A stretch of 16,710 nucleotides of DNA from Chloroflexota bacterium (lineage in GTDB: Bacteria; Chloroflexota; Anaerolineae; J102): positions 1-16,710 of the forward strand of contig PIVW01000073.1 in the NCBI GenBank assembly GCA_003353825.1, read 5' to 3'. Positions 1-6,681 of the stretch are shown in pieces (the stretch's first letter is position 1; every line of letters starts with the position of its first letter). The translations under genes and the position numbers were made by a program. Below the pieces are notes generated by a model. The model was not told the origin of the DNA. It saw nothing but the letters and a program-made list of their open reading frames with translations, and did not search any database.

Positions 1-24
1 GCTGGGTATCTACTGTCGCTATGT

Positions 25-58
25 AAAAAGAGCGCATGGTTTTGATAGCCACGCGCTC
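25..58 (-). terminator. Rho-independent terminator of the dsbA-like/VKOR operon
   Basis: Read on the minus strand, GAGCGC (58-53) pairs with GCGCTC (35-30). After one mismatch, TGG (51-49) pairs with CCA (39-37), leaving a 9-base loop. Five T residues (29-25) follow directly. It lies about 25 bases after the VKOR stop codon, where the operon should end. Confidence 0.75.
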
Positions 59-83
59 GGTTGGATATCCTGCTTGGGGCCCG

Positions 84-527
84 TCAGACCTCGACCTCCG
101 GTTTCGGCATAGAGAGGATTGCGGGCATGGTCAGGAGCGTGATGACGACGAGGTTGATGAAGGAGGCCACGCACCAGGGACAGATCTCCTTGAGCAAGAA
201 GACTTCGGTGTAGGTGAGATAGGCTGAAAAAGTGGTACCGGCTACGGCAATGCCGAAAACAGCCAACTCACTCCAGCTCTGCTGCGTTTCTGGCGCCCGC
301 AGATTGTAGACCGCAGCCGCCAGCAAGAGGATATAAAGAAGCAATCCCAAATAAGCGACGGGAATACCGAAGATATAGGCGTACTGGCTGCTCTGCACAG
401 AGGAGCAGTTGCCGATGCCGCCACAAACCGCCTCGGTATCGGTTAGTTTGACCCAGCTGAGGTAGCCGGCAATGCCGACACCAAGTACACTCAGGGCGAC
501 GATAAGACGGCGTACCCGTTCACTCAT
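84..527 (-). CDS. Vitamin K epoxide reductase (VKOR) family membrane protein
   Basis: Predicted integral membrane thiol oxidoreductase that reoxidises a periplasmic or extracytoplasmic DsbA-like protein and passes electrons to quinone, replacing DsbB. The 147-residue product has about four hydrophobic segments (near 8-25, 51-75, 85-108 and 118-140). It carries both expected cysteine pairs: loop cysteines C35 and C41, followed by the Ser pair of the CSSV motif, and the active-site C116-P-W-C119 at the start of the last membrane segment. Length and motif order fit a stand-alone bacterial VKOR. The ATG overlaps the TGA of the upstream thioredoxin-fold gene (ATGA), so the two are probably translationally coupled. 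Family assignment is firm; pairing with the neighbour is inferred from the overlap and known VKOR-DsbA partnerships. Confidence 0.92.
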   Translation of the reverse strand: MSERVRRLIVALSVLGVGIAGYLSWVKLTDTEAVCGGIGNCSSVQSSQYAYIFGIPVAYLGLLLYILLLAAAVYNLRAPETQQSWSELAVFGIAVAGTTFSAYLTYTEVFLLKEICPWCVASFINLVVITLLTMPAILSMPKPEVEV

Positions 528-1264
528 GATGATGCATCTGCGGCAGCCGCTTCGACTGCAGCCTTAAAGGCCTCTGGTTCGAATTCGCCCCGAAACTGGA
601 CGCCGTTTATTAAGATGATGGGAGTGCTGTTGATGTCGCGATCACTCGCTGCATTATCTTCACGCAGCATCTGCTCGTAATGTTCACGGCTGTCCAGACA
701 GCGCTCGAACGTATTCTCATCAAGTCCCACATCTGCGGCAACACGTTTGAGACCGGCCGGTAGGCCGGCGCTAGCGTTGTTCTCGATCTCGACAAAGAGA
801 GCGTCATGAAATTCCCAGAACATACCCTGATCTACAGCGCATTCAGTGGCAGCGCCGATCATGACCGATCCTTCCATAACAAAGCGATGTTTGAATTCAT
901 ATCGAGCGATGCCCGTGGCCACCAGATCGTTTTTGATGGTCTCGCCCAAGGCGGCATTGTAGAGCTGGCAGTGCGGGCACAGAAAATCCTCGTAAGCTTC
1001 GATCAGCACCGGTGCGTTGGGATCACCCATAAGGCGGCCGTCAACCGGCTGACCTATAGTTTCTGCCAGTGAAGATGCAGTGCCGGCGTCGGCAGTCGTC
1101 GTATCGTTGCCGCCGCTCAAGAGTGCTACCAATGCGAGGAGGATGATGAGGCCAACGGCAGCGCCGATGACGATCCAGAGTAGGCGGCGATTGCCGCTGC
1201 CTGACACACTACCGGACTCGCCGATAGGTTTGCTTCCTTTTCGAGCTGGTTCATTGTTTGACAT
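524..1264 (-). CDS. Membrane-anchored DsbA-like thiol:disulfide oxidoreductase (thioredoxin_4 family)
   Basis: Predicted to introduce disulfide bonds into exported proteins. The 246-residue protein has a charged, Ser/Gly-rich cytoplasmic N-terminus (1-28), one membrane anchor (about 29-50), then a DsbA/BdbD-type domain from about residue 66. The active site is C96-P-H-C99 after a beta-strand rich in acidic residues, and the cis-proline loop is T214-P215. Two extra cysteines, C142 and C189, lie in the helical insertion and may form a second disulfide. The start at 1264 is the first possible in-frame ATG after a stop; the nearest AGGAGG lies about 17 bases upstream, too far to be ideal, so initiation may be weak. 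Overlaps the VKOR start by 4 bases and is probably the first gene of a two-gene operon. Confidence 0.9.
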   Translation of the reverse strand: MSNNEPARKGSKPIGESGSVSGSGNRRLLWIVIGAAVGLIILLALVALLSGGNDTTTADAGTASSLAETIGQPVDGRLMGDPNAPVLIEAYEDFLCPHCQLYNAALGETIKNDLVATGIARYEFKHRFVMEGSVMIGAATECAVDQGMFWEFHDALFVEIENNASAGLPAGLKRVAADVGLDENTFERCLDSREHYEQMLREDNAASDRDINSTPIILINGVQFRGEFEPEAFKAAVEAAAADASS

Positions 1265-1462
1265 AGGCCGAACTTGCTATGCCTCCTGTGTATGTGAAAA
1301 GCGCCGCCGGATGATGGGTCGGCGACACAGTTTTGGGAGTATAGCATAAGTGTGTGGAATGTGCATGTATGAGGGAGCGCGTTACTCAATCCGCCCATAC
1401 AATTCTCGATTATCGAGGCTCTATTAAGATCCATTTAGGATAAGGATGTGCTTGTCTTAAAT

Positions 1463-1918
1463 CTAGACTGCCTCGTCGAAGCCTGCGACGCTGCCAACTG
1501 TGACAAACCCGCACCATCCTTGCTCCCAAAATCGCCTACCTCCTGAACGGTTACTCCTAACCCAACAAGGTAGGGTAGATTCGATGGTTTGGCAGACTCG
1601 CTCCTGGTCTGCCTCGGTCAGATCATTGTAGAACGGCAGCCGCAGCAGTCGGTCGCTGATATCCTCGGTGACCGGGCAATCGCCAGGCTGCCCACCGAAC
1701 TCGCGACCCATGTCGGACAGGTGCAAAGGCAAATAGTGGAACACACTCAAGACGCCACGCGCCTTCAGGTGCTCGATAAAACCTTGTCGGTGCACCAGGG
1801 AGGGCAGAAGCAAGTAGAACATGTGATACGGCTGCTCACAGTGGGTAGGTACGATAGGCAATCTCACGCCATGGGCGGCAGCCCAGTCCTGCAAGTGGTC
1901 GTACCTGAACAAGAACAC
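1463..1918 (-). pseudogene. wecE: C-terminal remnant of a WecE/RffA-type sugar aminotransferase (DegT/DnrJ/EryC1)
   Basis: About 115 residues match the C-terminal end of dTDP-4-amino-4,6-dideoxygalactose transaminases, enzymes that put an amino group on a nucleotide sugar for surface polysaccharides. Recognisable blocks are HCEQPYHMFYLLLPSL, then HLKARGVLSVFHYLPLH, then the CPVTEDISDRLLRLPFYNDLTE stretch (split here: CPVTEDISDR and LLRLPFYNDL). Intact family members are about 370-380 residues, so roughly two thirds is missing, including the PLP-binding lysine. The frame starts from a GTG with a TAA four codons upstream, so no N-terminal part continues in frame. After about residue 115 the sequence (CWVRSNRSGG onward) no longer looks like the family. 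Only a broken relic can be supported. A short dispersed-repeat-like sequence sits about 40 bases beyond the truncation. Confidence 0.85.
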
Positions 1919-1957
1919 GTGATATGTTTAGAGCCGGAATTCATCACGCCGTAAGCC

Positions 1958-1980
1958 TGTACTGAGCGTAGTCGAAGTGA
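1958..1980. repeat. Dispersed-repeat-like sequence next to the truncated aminotransferase
   Basis: The motif GTACTGAGCGTAGTCGAAGT resembles a short dispersed sequence (reverse: ACTTCGACTACGCTCAGT) that I recall occurring many times in genomes of several environmental bacterial groups. Only one copy is present in this window, so repetition cannot be shown here. It lies about 40 bases beyond the broken end of the aminotransferase. Confidence 0.4.
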
Positions 1981-2074
1981 CGGTCATGACAAGCAGGGTT
2001 GTGAACAGGAGGCGATCAAACGCTGGCTGAAAAAACATGCGAATGAGTTTAATCCTTGGAGCATGACAGTTTGA
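1958..2074 (+). pseudogene. Possible C-terminal remnant of an unidentified gene
   Basis: One plus-strand frame reads through with no stop from inside the repeat-like sequence to TGA at 2072-2074. It ends in a protein-like stretch, EQEAIKRWLKKHANEFNPWS followed by MTV. The balanced amphipathic composition looks more like a real protein end than chance translation, but I do not recognise the family and there is no start codon with a ribosome site. It may be the tail of another gene whose front was lost in the same rearrangement that cut the aminotransferase. Weakly supported. Confidence 0.25.
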
Positions 2075-2371
2075 TTGCATCGGATCTCAACCAACAATGG
2101 TGATTCAACCAACGCTATCTAACACGCTCTCATTCCTTACCCCTAAATAATGGTGCGCAGTTTGTCGATGACCACAAAGAGCAGAGAATGCAGCACTTGC
2201 TTCTAACACAATCTCCTCTTTGAGGACATATTCACGACACACAACTGCCGAGGGTTATTTGTCAGAACAAACCTTCTCATAACCTGTATATACGCATATC
2301 TTGATAGTATCTGGATCGGTGGGGAGATGTGTTTACGGTGGACGTGGCGTCTGATTTTCCGCAGGATCTGT

Positions 2372-2397
2372 AAAAAGCCCTGGCGTCGCTTCGCCAG
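2372..2397 (-). terminator. Rho-independent terminator after the rhomboid gene
   Basis: On the minus strand, CTGGCG (2397-2392) pairs with CGCCAG (2385-2380) around a 6-base loop. A GGC and then TTTTT (2376-2372) follow. It begins two bases after the rhomboid stop codon. Confidence 0.7.
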
Positions 2398-2399
2398 TT

Positions 2400-3188
2400 T
2401 TAGCCTATACTAAAAAACGCCAACGCCCCAAACAGTCCTAAATCCACTGCGCTTGCCAATAAGACTTCGCTTGAGTTGCGGACATCCACAAGCCGCCGTT
2501 GAAAACCGTAGCTGATCACTTGCAGCTTCGGACCACCCAACCATGCGAAGATAGTTCCGCCTATGAAACCACCCAGGTGTCCCCAGTTATCAATGCCAGG
2601 AGAAAGGCCGATGACAAAGTTGATCACCGCTACCATGATGATATTCTGCAAAGAGCGATTGGCATTCTCACCAAAGAGTTCTTTGTTCTGAAAGATAAGG
2701 ATACCCTGTGCTGCCAGCAGTCCGAAAATGGCGGTAGAGGAGCCCAAAGAAGGGTTGGGGGTCATCACGAAAGACATGACATTCCCACAGAAACCGGCAA
2801 TCACATAAAGAGCCAGGAAACGACCGTGCCCGTAGAAGCGCTCGAGGCCAGGACCGAGGATGTAGAGAGCGTACATGTTGAAGCCCAAATGCCAGAGAGA
2901 GCCGTGCAACAACATGGGGGTAAACAATCGCCAAAATTGACCGGCGGAGATGAGGGGGTTGATCTTCATACCGTATAAGGCAGGTATGTCTTGCCCTAGC
3001 AGCTGTTCAGACAGAAATTGAAGTGCGAAAACGGCAATCGTAACCCCGAGCAGGATGTAGCTCACATAAGGTTTACTATCGTAGCGAACCACAGCGCCGG
3101 GCGTGCTCTGCGCTGTGGCCGGTTCATTATATAAGGGTTGAGATTCAGAACCAGGGTCGTTGTCAGGATCCTGAGAATAGTAAGTCAC
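2400..3188 (-). CDS. Rhomboid-family intramembrane serine protease
   Basis: Predicted membrane protease that cleaves transmembrane segments of other membrane proteins; its substrates cannot be guessed from context. The 262-residue product has a polar N-terminal tail (1-38) and then six or more hydrophobic segments from about residue 40. The rhomboid signature H100-x-x-x-N104 lies in the second membrane helix. The catalytic Ser is S151 in L-G-S-S-T-A-I-F-G, and the catalytic His is H204 in NWGHLGG. The residue after the Ser is Thr rather than the more usual Gly, but the catalytic pair is intact. A last hydrophobic segment (about 242-261) follows a basic loop. The start is GTG at 3188 with GAAGGA about 8 bases upstream. 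Transcribed alone, divergent from the next operon, with its own terminator. Confidence 0.93.
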   Translation of the reverse strand: MTYYSQDPDNDPGSESQPLYNEPATAQSTPGAVVRYDSKPYVSYILLGVTIAVFALQFLSEQLLGQDIPALYGMKINPLISAGQFWRLFTPMLLHGSLWHLGFNMYALYILGPGLERFYGHGRFLALYVIAGFCGNVMSFVMTPNPSLGSSTAIFGLLAAQGILIFQNKELFGENANRSLQNIIMVAVINFVIGLSPGIDNWGHLGGFIGGTIFAWLGGPKLQVISYGFQRRLVDVRNSSEVLLASAVDLGLFGALAFFSIG

Positions 3189-3308
3189 ATTAGTTTCCTT
3201 CGATAATGACTGGAAATCGGACGTCAGCTAAAGGATTGTCCTCGACAGACGCATACGGAAGCAGCTATTGTAGCAGCAAATTCGTAAAAACGTTGAATAT
3301 GGACTGAC

Positions 3309-3337
3309 TTCCAAATGACTTGTAACTGACCTATACT
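3309..3337 (+). promoter_or_regulatory. Candidate sigma-70-type promoter for the amidohydrolase operon
   Basis: TTCCAA (3309-3314), a 17-base spacer, and TATACT (3332-3337). The -10 is good and the -35 is poor (3 of 6). It lies about 135 bases before the ATG at 3475 in the divergent gap. Confidence 0.35.
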
Positions 3338-3399
3338 TAATACTCGAGCGATCACACCCCGGTTTCAGCATTGAGATTTGAGCTTCGCCCGCCCCTGAG

Positions 3400-3422
3400 T
3401 TTTGGCGATCGCAGCGCCAAAA
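3400..3422. promoter_or_regulatory. Perfect 8-bp inverted repeat in the divergent intergenic region
   Basis: TTTTGGCG (3400-3407) and CGCCAAAA (3415-3422) are perfect complements around a 7-base ATCGCAG centre. There is no T-tract, so it is not a terminator. It lies about 50 bases before the amidohydrolase start and downstream of the candidate promoter. It could be a regulator-binding site or a leader hairpin. Confidence 0.4.
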
Positions 3423-3474
3423 TGCCGGCGGGTCCCAAACAAAATCGTAATCCATTTTTGCCACGAACAAACTT

Positions 3475-4383
3475 ATGTCACTTGGAGCTTTGCCCATCGC
3501 CATCATTCTGCCTCATAGCGCCGAAACGATCCCGCCTGAATTGCGGGATCGGCTGGCACTCACCCAACGGGAGATATTCAATGAGGCGGACATCTACACC
3601 GATATCATTTTCGATTTCAGAGACAAGGTCACCCATTGGCTAAGATTCCCCTATGCCAGAGCGGTAATCGATGTCAACCGGCCCAATGATCATGAGAAAA
3701 CGCGCCCTGGCGATGGCATCATCAAACACCGCACAAGCTATGGCGCCGAGACTTACATTGCAGGCCAGGCCCCCGACCGGATACTGGAAAGAAGGCTCAT
3801 TGACCGCTATTGGTGCACCTGGCACCAACAGTTGCAAGCGATCGCCAACAATCCGCACATCAAACTGGTGATCGATGCTCACAGTATGGCCGCCGTCGGC
3901 CCCAGTTTGTACGACGATCCATCACAGGCCAGGCCCAAAATAGGCCTCTGCAATCTGGGCGATTTTAACAGTCATCGAGAGCCAAATCGAAACCGCCTAT
4001 CACTCTCTCGGCAACACATGCTGGATATCTGTTCCTATACCGAACCCCTTGTCGCCGATCTGCCGACGCTTGCAGCGGTTATCCCACACGTATCCATAAA
4101 CTATCCCTACTGGGGTGGCTGGGATCTGTGGGCCAGTAGTGGCAAGCGGCAACCCTGGCTCATGATCGAGTTGAGTAGAGCGCTCTATCTCGGAGAGCAG
4201 GATGGTGACAGTCCAATGCATCCGCCCAACATGGCATACATCGAGCCCTTGCGTGAGCGAGTCTGGCAGATTATTGTCAAACTATTCGAGTTAGTAACGA
4301 CGCAACAGGCAACACGTGATTTTCCAGAACCAGTTGAGACCCTGTTGAACCCATCATCGCTTCCTTTCCAAAACTTGACTTAA
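3475..4383 (+). CDS. N-formylglutamate amidohydrolase family protein
   Basis: Member of the HutG/N-formylglutamate deformylase family (zinc-dependent hydrolases that release formate from N-formylglutamate and act on similar N-acyl amino acids). The 302-residue product shows the family blocks in order: P13-H-S15, the acidic stretch EADIYTD (37-43), D66-V-N-R-P70, D134-A-H-S137, NYPYWGG (209-215), and IELSRALYL near 231-239. Length fits the family. No histidine-utilisation genes are nearby, so a role in histidine breakdown is not supported; it may act on another N-acyl substrate. The ATG at 3475 lacks a clear Shine-Dalgarno site, and the protein starts close to the first conserved block. The next gene starts 7 bases after its stop, so it is probably the first gene of a three-gene operon. 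Confidence 0.85.
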   Translation: MSLGALPIAIILPHSAETIPPELRDRLALTQREIFNEADIYTDIIFDFRDKVTHWLRFPYARAVIDVNRPNDHEKTRPGDGIIKHRTSYGAETYIAGQAPDRILERRLIDRYWCTWHQQLQAIANNPHIKLVIDAHSMAAVGPSLYDDPSQARPKIGLCNLGDFNSHREPNRNRLSLSRQHMLDICSYTEPLVADLPTLAAVIPHVSINYPYWGGWDLWASSGKRQPWLMIELSRALYLGEQDGDSPMHPPNMAYIEPLRERVWQIIVKLFELVTTQQATRDFPEPVETLLNPSSLPFQNLT

Positions 4384-4390
4384 GGTACCT

Positions 4391-5218
4391 ATGCCATTCG
4401 TAAACACGCAACGAGGTCGAATCTTCTACCGACAGGCGCCAGGCGACGCCCCCACCCTGCTCTTCATGCACGGAAACCTGGGATCATCGCTCTGGTGGCG
4501 TCCCATACTGGATCGTTTGCCTGTAGGCTGGCGAGGCTTTGCTTATGATGCAATAGGCTTCGGCTATTCAGATGAGAGCGATCGTCTGGATCGATTTACG
4601 GTGACAGCCCAACAACTGGACTTGGACTCCTTTTGCAGTACCCTGCAACTCCATTCGATTCACCTGGTCGCTCACAGTACTGCGACAGCGGCCGCCATCG
4701 ACTATACACTCTTACACCGCGACCGTGTGGCTTCGCTCGTCCTGGTTGGTTCGGTCCCGGCATCTGGTACCAGCACCCCGCCCGAGGCATATCCCCTGCT
4801 CGAGCGAATGCCGCTCGAACCGGCATTGCTAGCACAAGCACTTCATGCTAGCATCCCCACATTCGCTGCAGAATCAGAGGATTTTCGTCAGTTGCACAAA
4901 CAGGCCGCTCTGATATCGCCGATGGCATTTGTGGCCATCGCCCGCAGCCTGGACTCGTGGCGAAGGCAAGACAAGCTCAAACAATTGACACTGCCCGTCC
5001 TCTTGATCCGCGGAGAAGAGGATATCATGCTCACAGCAGAGGACGCACAGCAGACCCTATTGTCGGTACCCGGTGCAAACAATCTGGAGATATTCCGTGG
5101 AGTGGGGCACAGTCCCATGCTAGAAATGCCACAAGGCTTTGCTGAAGTCCTCGTCCGCTTTATCACTGATGACAAGGGCGAATTTGAAGCGATACGTCAA
5201 AGCGCTGAAGCGAGATAA
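4391..5218 (+). CDS. Alpha/beta-fold hydrolase
   Basis: Single-domain alpha/beta hydrolase of 275 residues; substrate unknown. The oxyanion-hole HGN is at 27-29. The nucleophile elbow is L92-V-A-H-S96-T-A, with Ser96 in place but Ala on both outer positions instead of the usual Gly-x-Ser-x-Gly. The acid is D211 in RGEED and the general base is H240 in GVGHSPMLE. A cap region lies between about 125 and 190. The triad is complete, so activity is expected. The ATG at 4391 has TAAGG about 7 bases upstream, using the stop of the preceding gene. Its TAA overlaps the ATG of the next gene (TAATG), which suggests translational coupling with the phosphatase. Confidence 0.88.
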   Translation: MPFVNTQRGRIFYRQAPGDAPTLLFMHGNLGSSLWWRPILDRLPVGWRGFAYDAIGFGYSDESDRLDRFTVTAQQLDLDSFCSTLQLHSIHLVAHSTATAAAIDYTLLHRDRVASLVLVGSVPASGTSTPPEAYPLLERMPLEPALLAQALHASIPTFAAESEDFRQLHKQAALISPMAFVAIARSLDSWRRQDKLKQLTLPVLLIRGEEDIMLTAEDAQQTLLSVPGANNLEIFRGVGHSPMLEMPQGFAEVLVRFITDDKGEFEAIRQSAEAR

Positions 5219-6443
5219 TGCTTACCATCGACCAAATCCCTTTGTTTGAGATCCTGACCCCCGCCCAGCGGCGGGAATTGGCGCGCCATATCCGCTATAT
5301 CGCTTTTCCGACCGGTACCATCCTCATGCAAGAGGGGATGCTCGGCGACTCGGTAATGGTCATTGTAGATGGAGAGGTAGAGATCTCAAGGCACTGGGAA
5401 GCGATCAGGAGCGGCTGCTGCACTTAGATGGCCCGGGCATTGTTCTTGGAGAAATGAGCATCTTTGACCGCGAAGGTCTGCGAACTGCCAGTGTTAGAGC
5501 CGCAAGCAATGTCACCGCCCTGGTGATGACACACGATAATTTTGAAAACCTGCTCGAGGAGCAACCCAAAATCGCCCTGGCCCTTGTGCGGAAACTGAGC
5601 GTACGTCTGCACGAGTCCGAGAAAGACACCATACGGGATCTTGAGACAAAGAACCGCGAGCTGGCCACCGCCTACAGCGAATTGCGCGCTGCCCACGAAC
5701 AGATAGTAGAAAAAGAACGCCTGGAGCGTGAGCTTGAGGTGGCGCGCTCGATACAGGAGAGCATCCTGCCCGACGTCCTCCCCACACTGAGCGGATTCAC
5801 ACTTGGAGCAGTCATGAACTCGGCCAGAGCGGTGGGGGGAGACCTCTATGATTTCATTCCGCTGGATAGCAACACAATAGGCATCGTGATCGGCGATGTC
5901 AGCGACAAGGGTGTGCCAGCGGCGCTATACATGGCTCTGACGGCGAGTTTCATGCGTGCTGAGGCCAGGCAGGGTCGATCTCCGGCAGCGGTTCTTGACA
6001 GAGTAAACGAACACTTGCTAGACATCAGTGACGCCCCCATGTTCGTAACCTTGATATACGGCATTCTCGAGGCCAAAACGCGTACATTCCGCTTTGCCAG
6101 AGCTGCGCACGAAATCCCCATTCTCTTCGATGGAGCGCAGCGGATGCAACCACTCCCACACACTTCCGGCCAGCCTCTGGGCATCCTGGATGATCCGGTA
6201 TTAGATGAATATTCTGTGAGTATTCCGCAGGGCGGCTGCCTCGTGATGTTCTCGGATGGTGTAACTGAAGCTGCCGATGAACATGATCGTTTTTTCGGAG
6301 TTCGTGGTGTCGAACAGATCGTGAAGGCTGTGCAACCGGCACATGCCCAGGAGCTATGTGAGGTCATCGCAACAGCGGTCAATGATTACGAATACAGCGA
6401 TATTCAGCATGATGATGTCACCGTGGTTGCGATAGCTGCGTAA
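5218..6443 (+). CDS. Cyclic-nucleotide-binding domain fused to SpoIIE/RsbU-type PP2C phosphatase (frameshifted)
   Basis: Two adjacent frames together make one protein of about 408 residues. Residues 1-58 (5218-5391) are the first half of a cNMP-binding (CRP-like) fold. The frame then shifts by one base near 5392-5394, and 5394 onward continues the same domain (LGSDQERLLHLDG, then GEMSIFDREG). A charged helical linker, probably coiled coil, spans about 140-180 and ends in the ARSIQESILP motif typical of this class. The phosphatase follows with GGDLYDF, GDVSDKGVPAALYMA, FSDGVTEA and the final DDVTVV, so the metal-binding acids are intact. RsbU-like enzymes dephosphorylate anti-sigma-factor antagonists in partner-switching stress signalling; no RsbW/RsbV partners are in view. 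A second start at 5454 could produce the phosphatase alone. The break may be real or a sequencing error. Confidence 0.87.
5389..5396 (+). other. Frameshift point inside the cNMP-binding domain
   Basis: The sequence AGGCACTGGG reads ISR-H-W in the first frame and then hits a stop at 5425. Adding one C (AGG CAC CTG GGA) restores ISR-H-L-G-S-D-Q-E-R, which matches the expected domain. The likely change is loss of one C from a CC pair. Confidence 0.8.
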
Positions 6444-6520
6444 CCGCAATGCGACATCCACATCTCACTCTCGAAAGACAGCCCGTTTTCAGAAACGCGT
6501 TCTGCAAGCTCGCATACGCT

Positions 6521-6549
6521 TTGACAGCTTTGCCTCTATCGACTAAAAT
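6521..6549 (+). promoter_or_regulatory. Near-consensus sigma-70 promoter for the EF-G-like gene
   Basis: TTGACA (6521-6526), a 17-base spacer, then TAAAAT (6544-6549). Perfect -35, 5 of 6 at -10, and optimal spacing. Transcription would begin near 6556, giving a leader of about 125 bases. Confidence 0.7.
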
Positions 6550-6559
6550 GATCTGGTTT

Positions 6560-6602
6560 GCCGCCGGTAACTGGTACACTGTGCCAGAAAGGCGGTCTTT
6601 TT
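6560..6602 (+). terminator. Hairpin with U-tract: phosphatase-operon terminator or leader attenuator
   Basis: GCCGCC (6560-6565) pairs with GGCGGT (6591-6596), enclosing a second small stem CTGG/CCAG (6571-6574 and 6584-6587). CTTTTT (6597-6602) follows. It can terminate the upstream operon. It also lies only a few bases after the predicted start of the EF-G-like transcript, so it is likely part of that leader too. Confidence 0.55.
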
Positions 6603-6681
6603 AGGCTTACTTTACGCTATTTTGCAAGCATGCATGTGGTTCACTCGTTAGTTATCAAATAGTCGTTCATTTGGAGGACGG

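Larger units (their letters stand above)
1919..2399. other. Gene-free stretch between aminotransferase remnant and rhomboid gene
   Basis: No intact gene seen. It holds a repeat-like sequence near 1958-1980, a possible decayed coding end at 1958-2074 on the plus strand, a 9-base direct repeat TCAACCAAC (2087-2095 and 2105-2113), and the rhomboid terminator at 2372-2397. The AT-richer part from 2114 to 2370 shows nothing I can name. Confidence 0.6.

Noticed and set aside
806..1072. Plus-strand open frame opposite the DsbA-like gene
   Set aside because: Shadow of a firmly assigned gene; no ribosome site.
2087..2113. Nine-base direct repeat TCAACCAAC with a 9-base gap, considered as a CRISPR-like or iteron array
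   Set aside because: Only two copies, far too short for CRISPR, and no cas or replication genes nearby.
3404..3412. GGCGATCGC resembling the cyanobacterial HIP1 palindrome
   Set aside because: A single occurrence; HIP1 is meaningful only when highly repeated, and gene content does not suggest cyanobacteria.
3475..4383. Histidine-utilisation (hutG) assignment for the amidohydrolase
   Set aside because: No other hut genes are near, and the neighbours are a hydrolase and a signalling phosphatase, so only the family is called.
5389..5396. Programmed ribosomal frameshift in the phosphatase gene
   Set aside because: No slippery heptamer or downstream structure is evident; a simple one-base loss in a CC pair explains it.
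5846..6382. 178-residue minus-strand open frame inside the phosphatase
   Set aside because: Antisense of the conserved PP2C motifs; Ser/Met/Arg-rich shadow composition.
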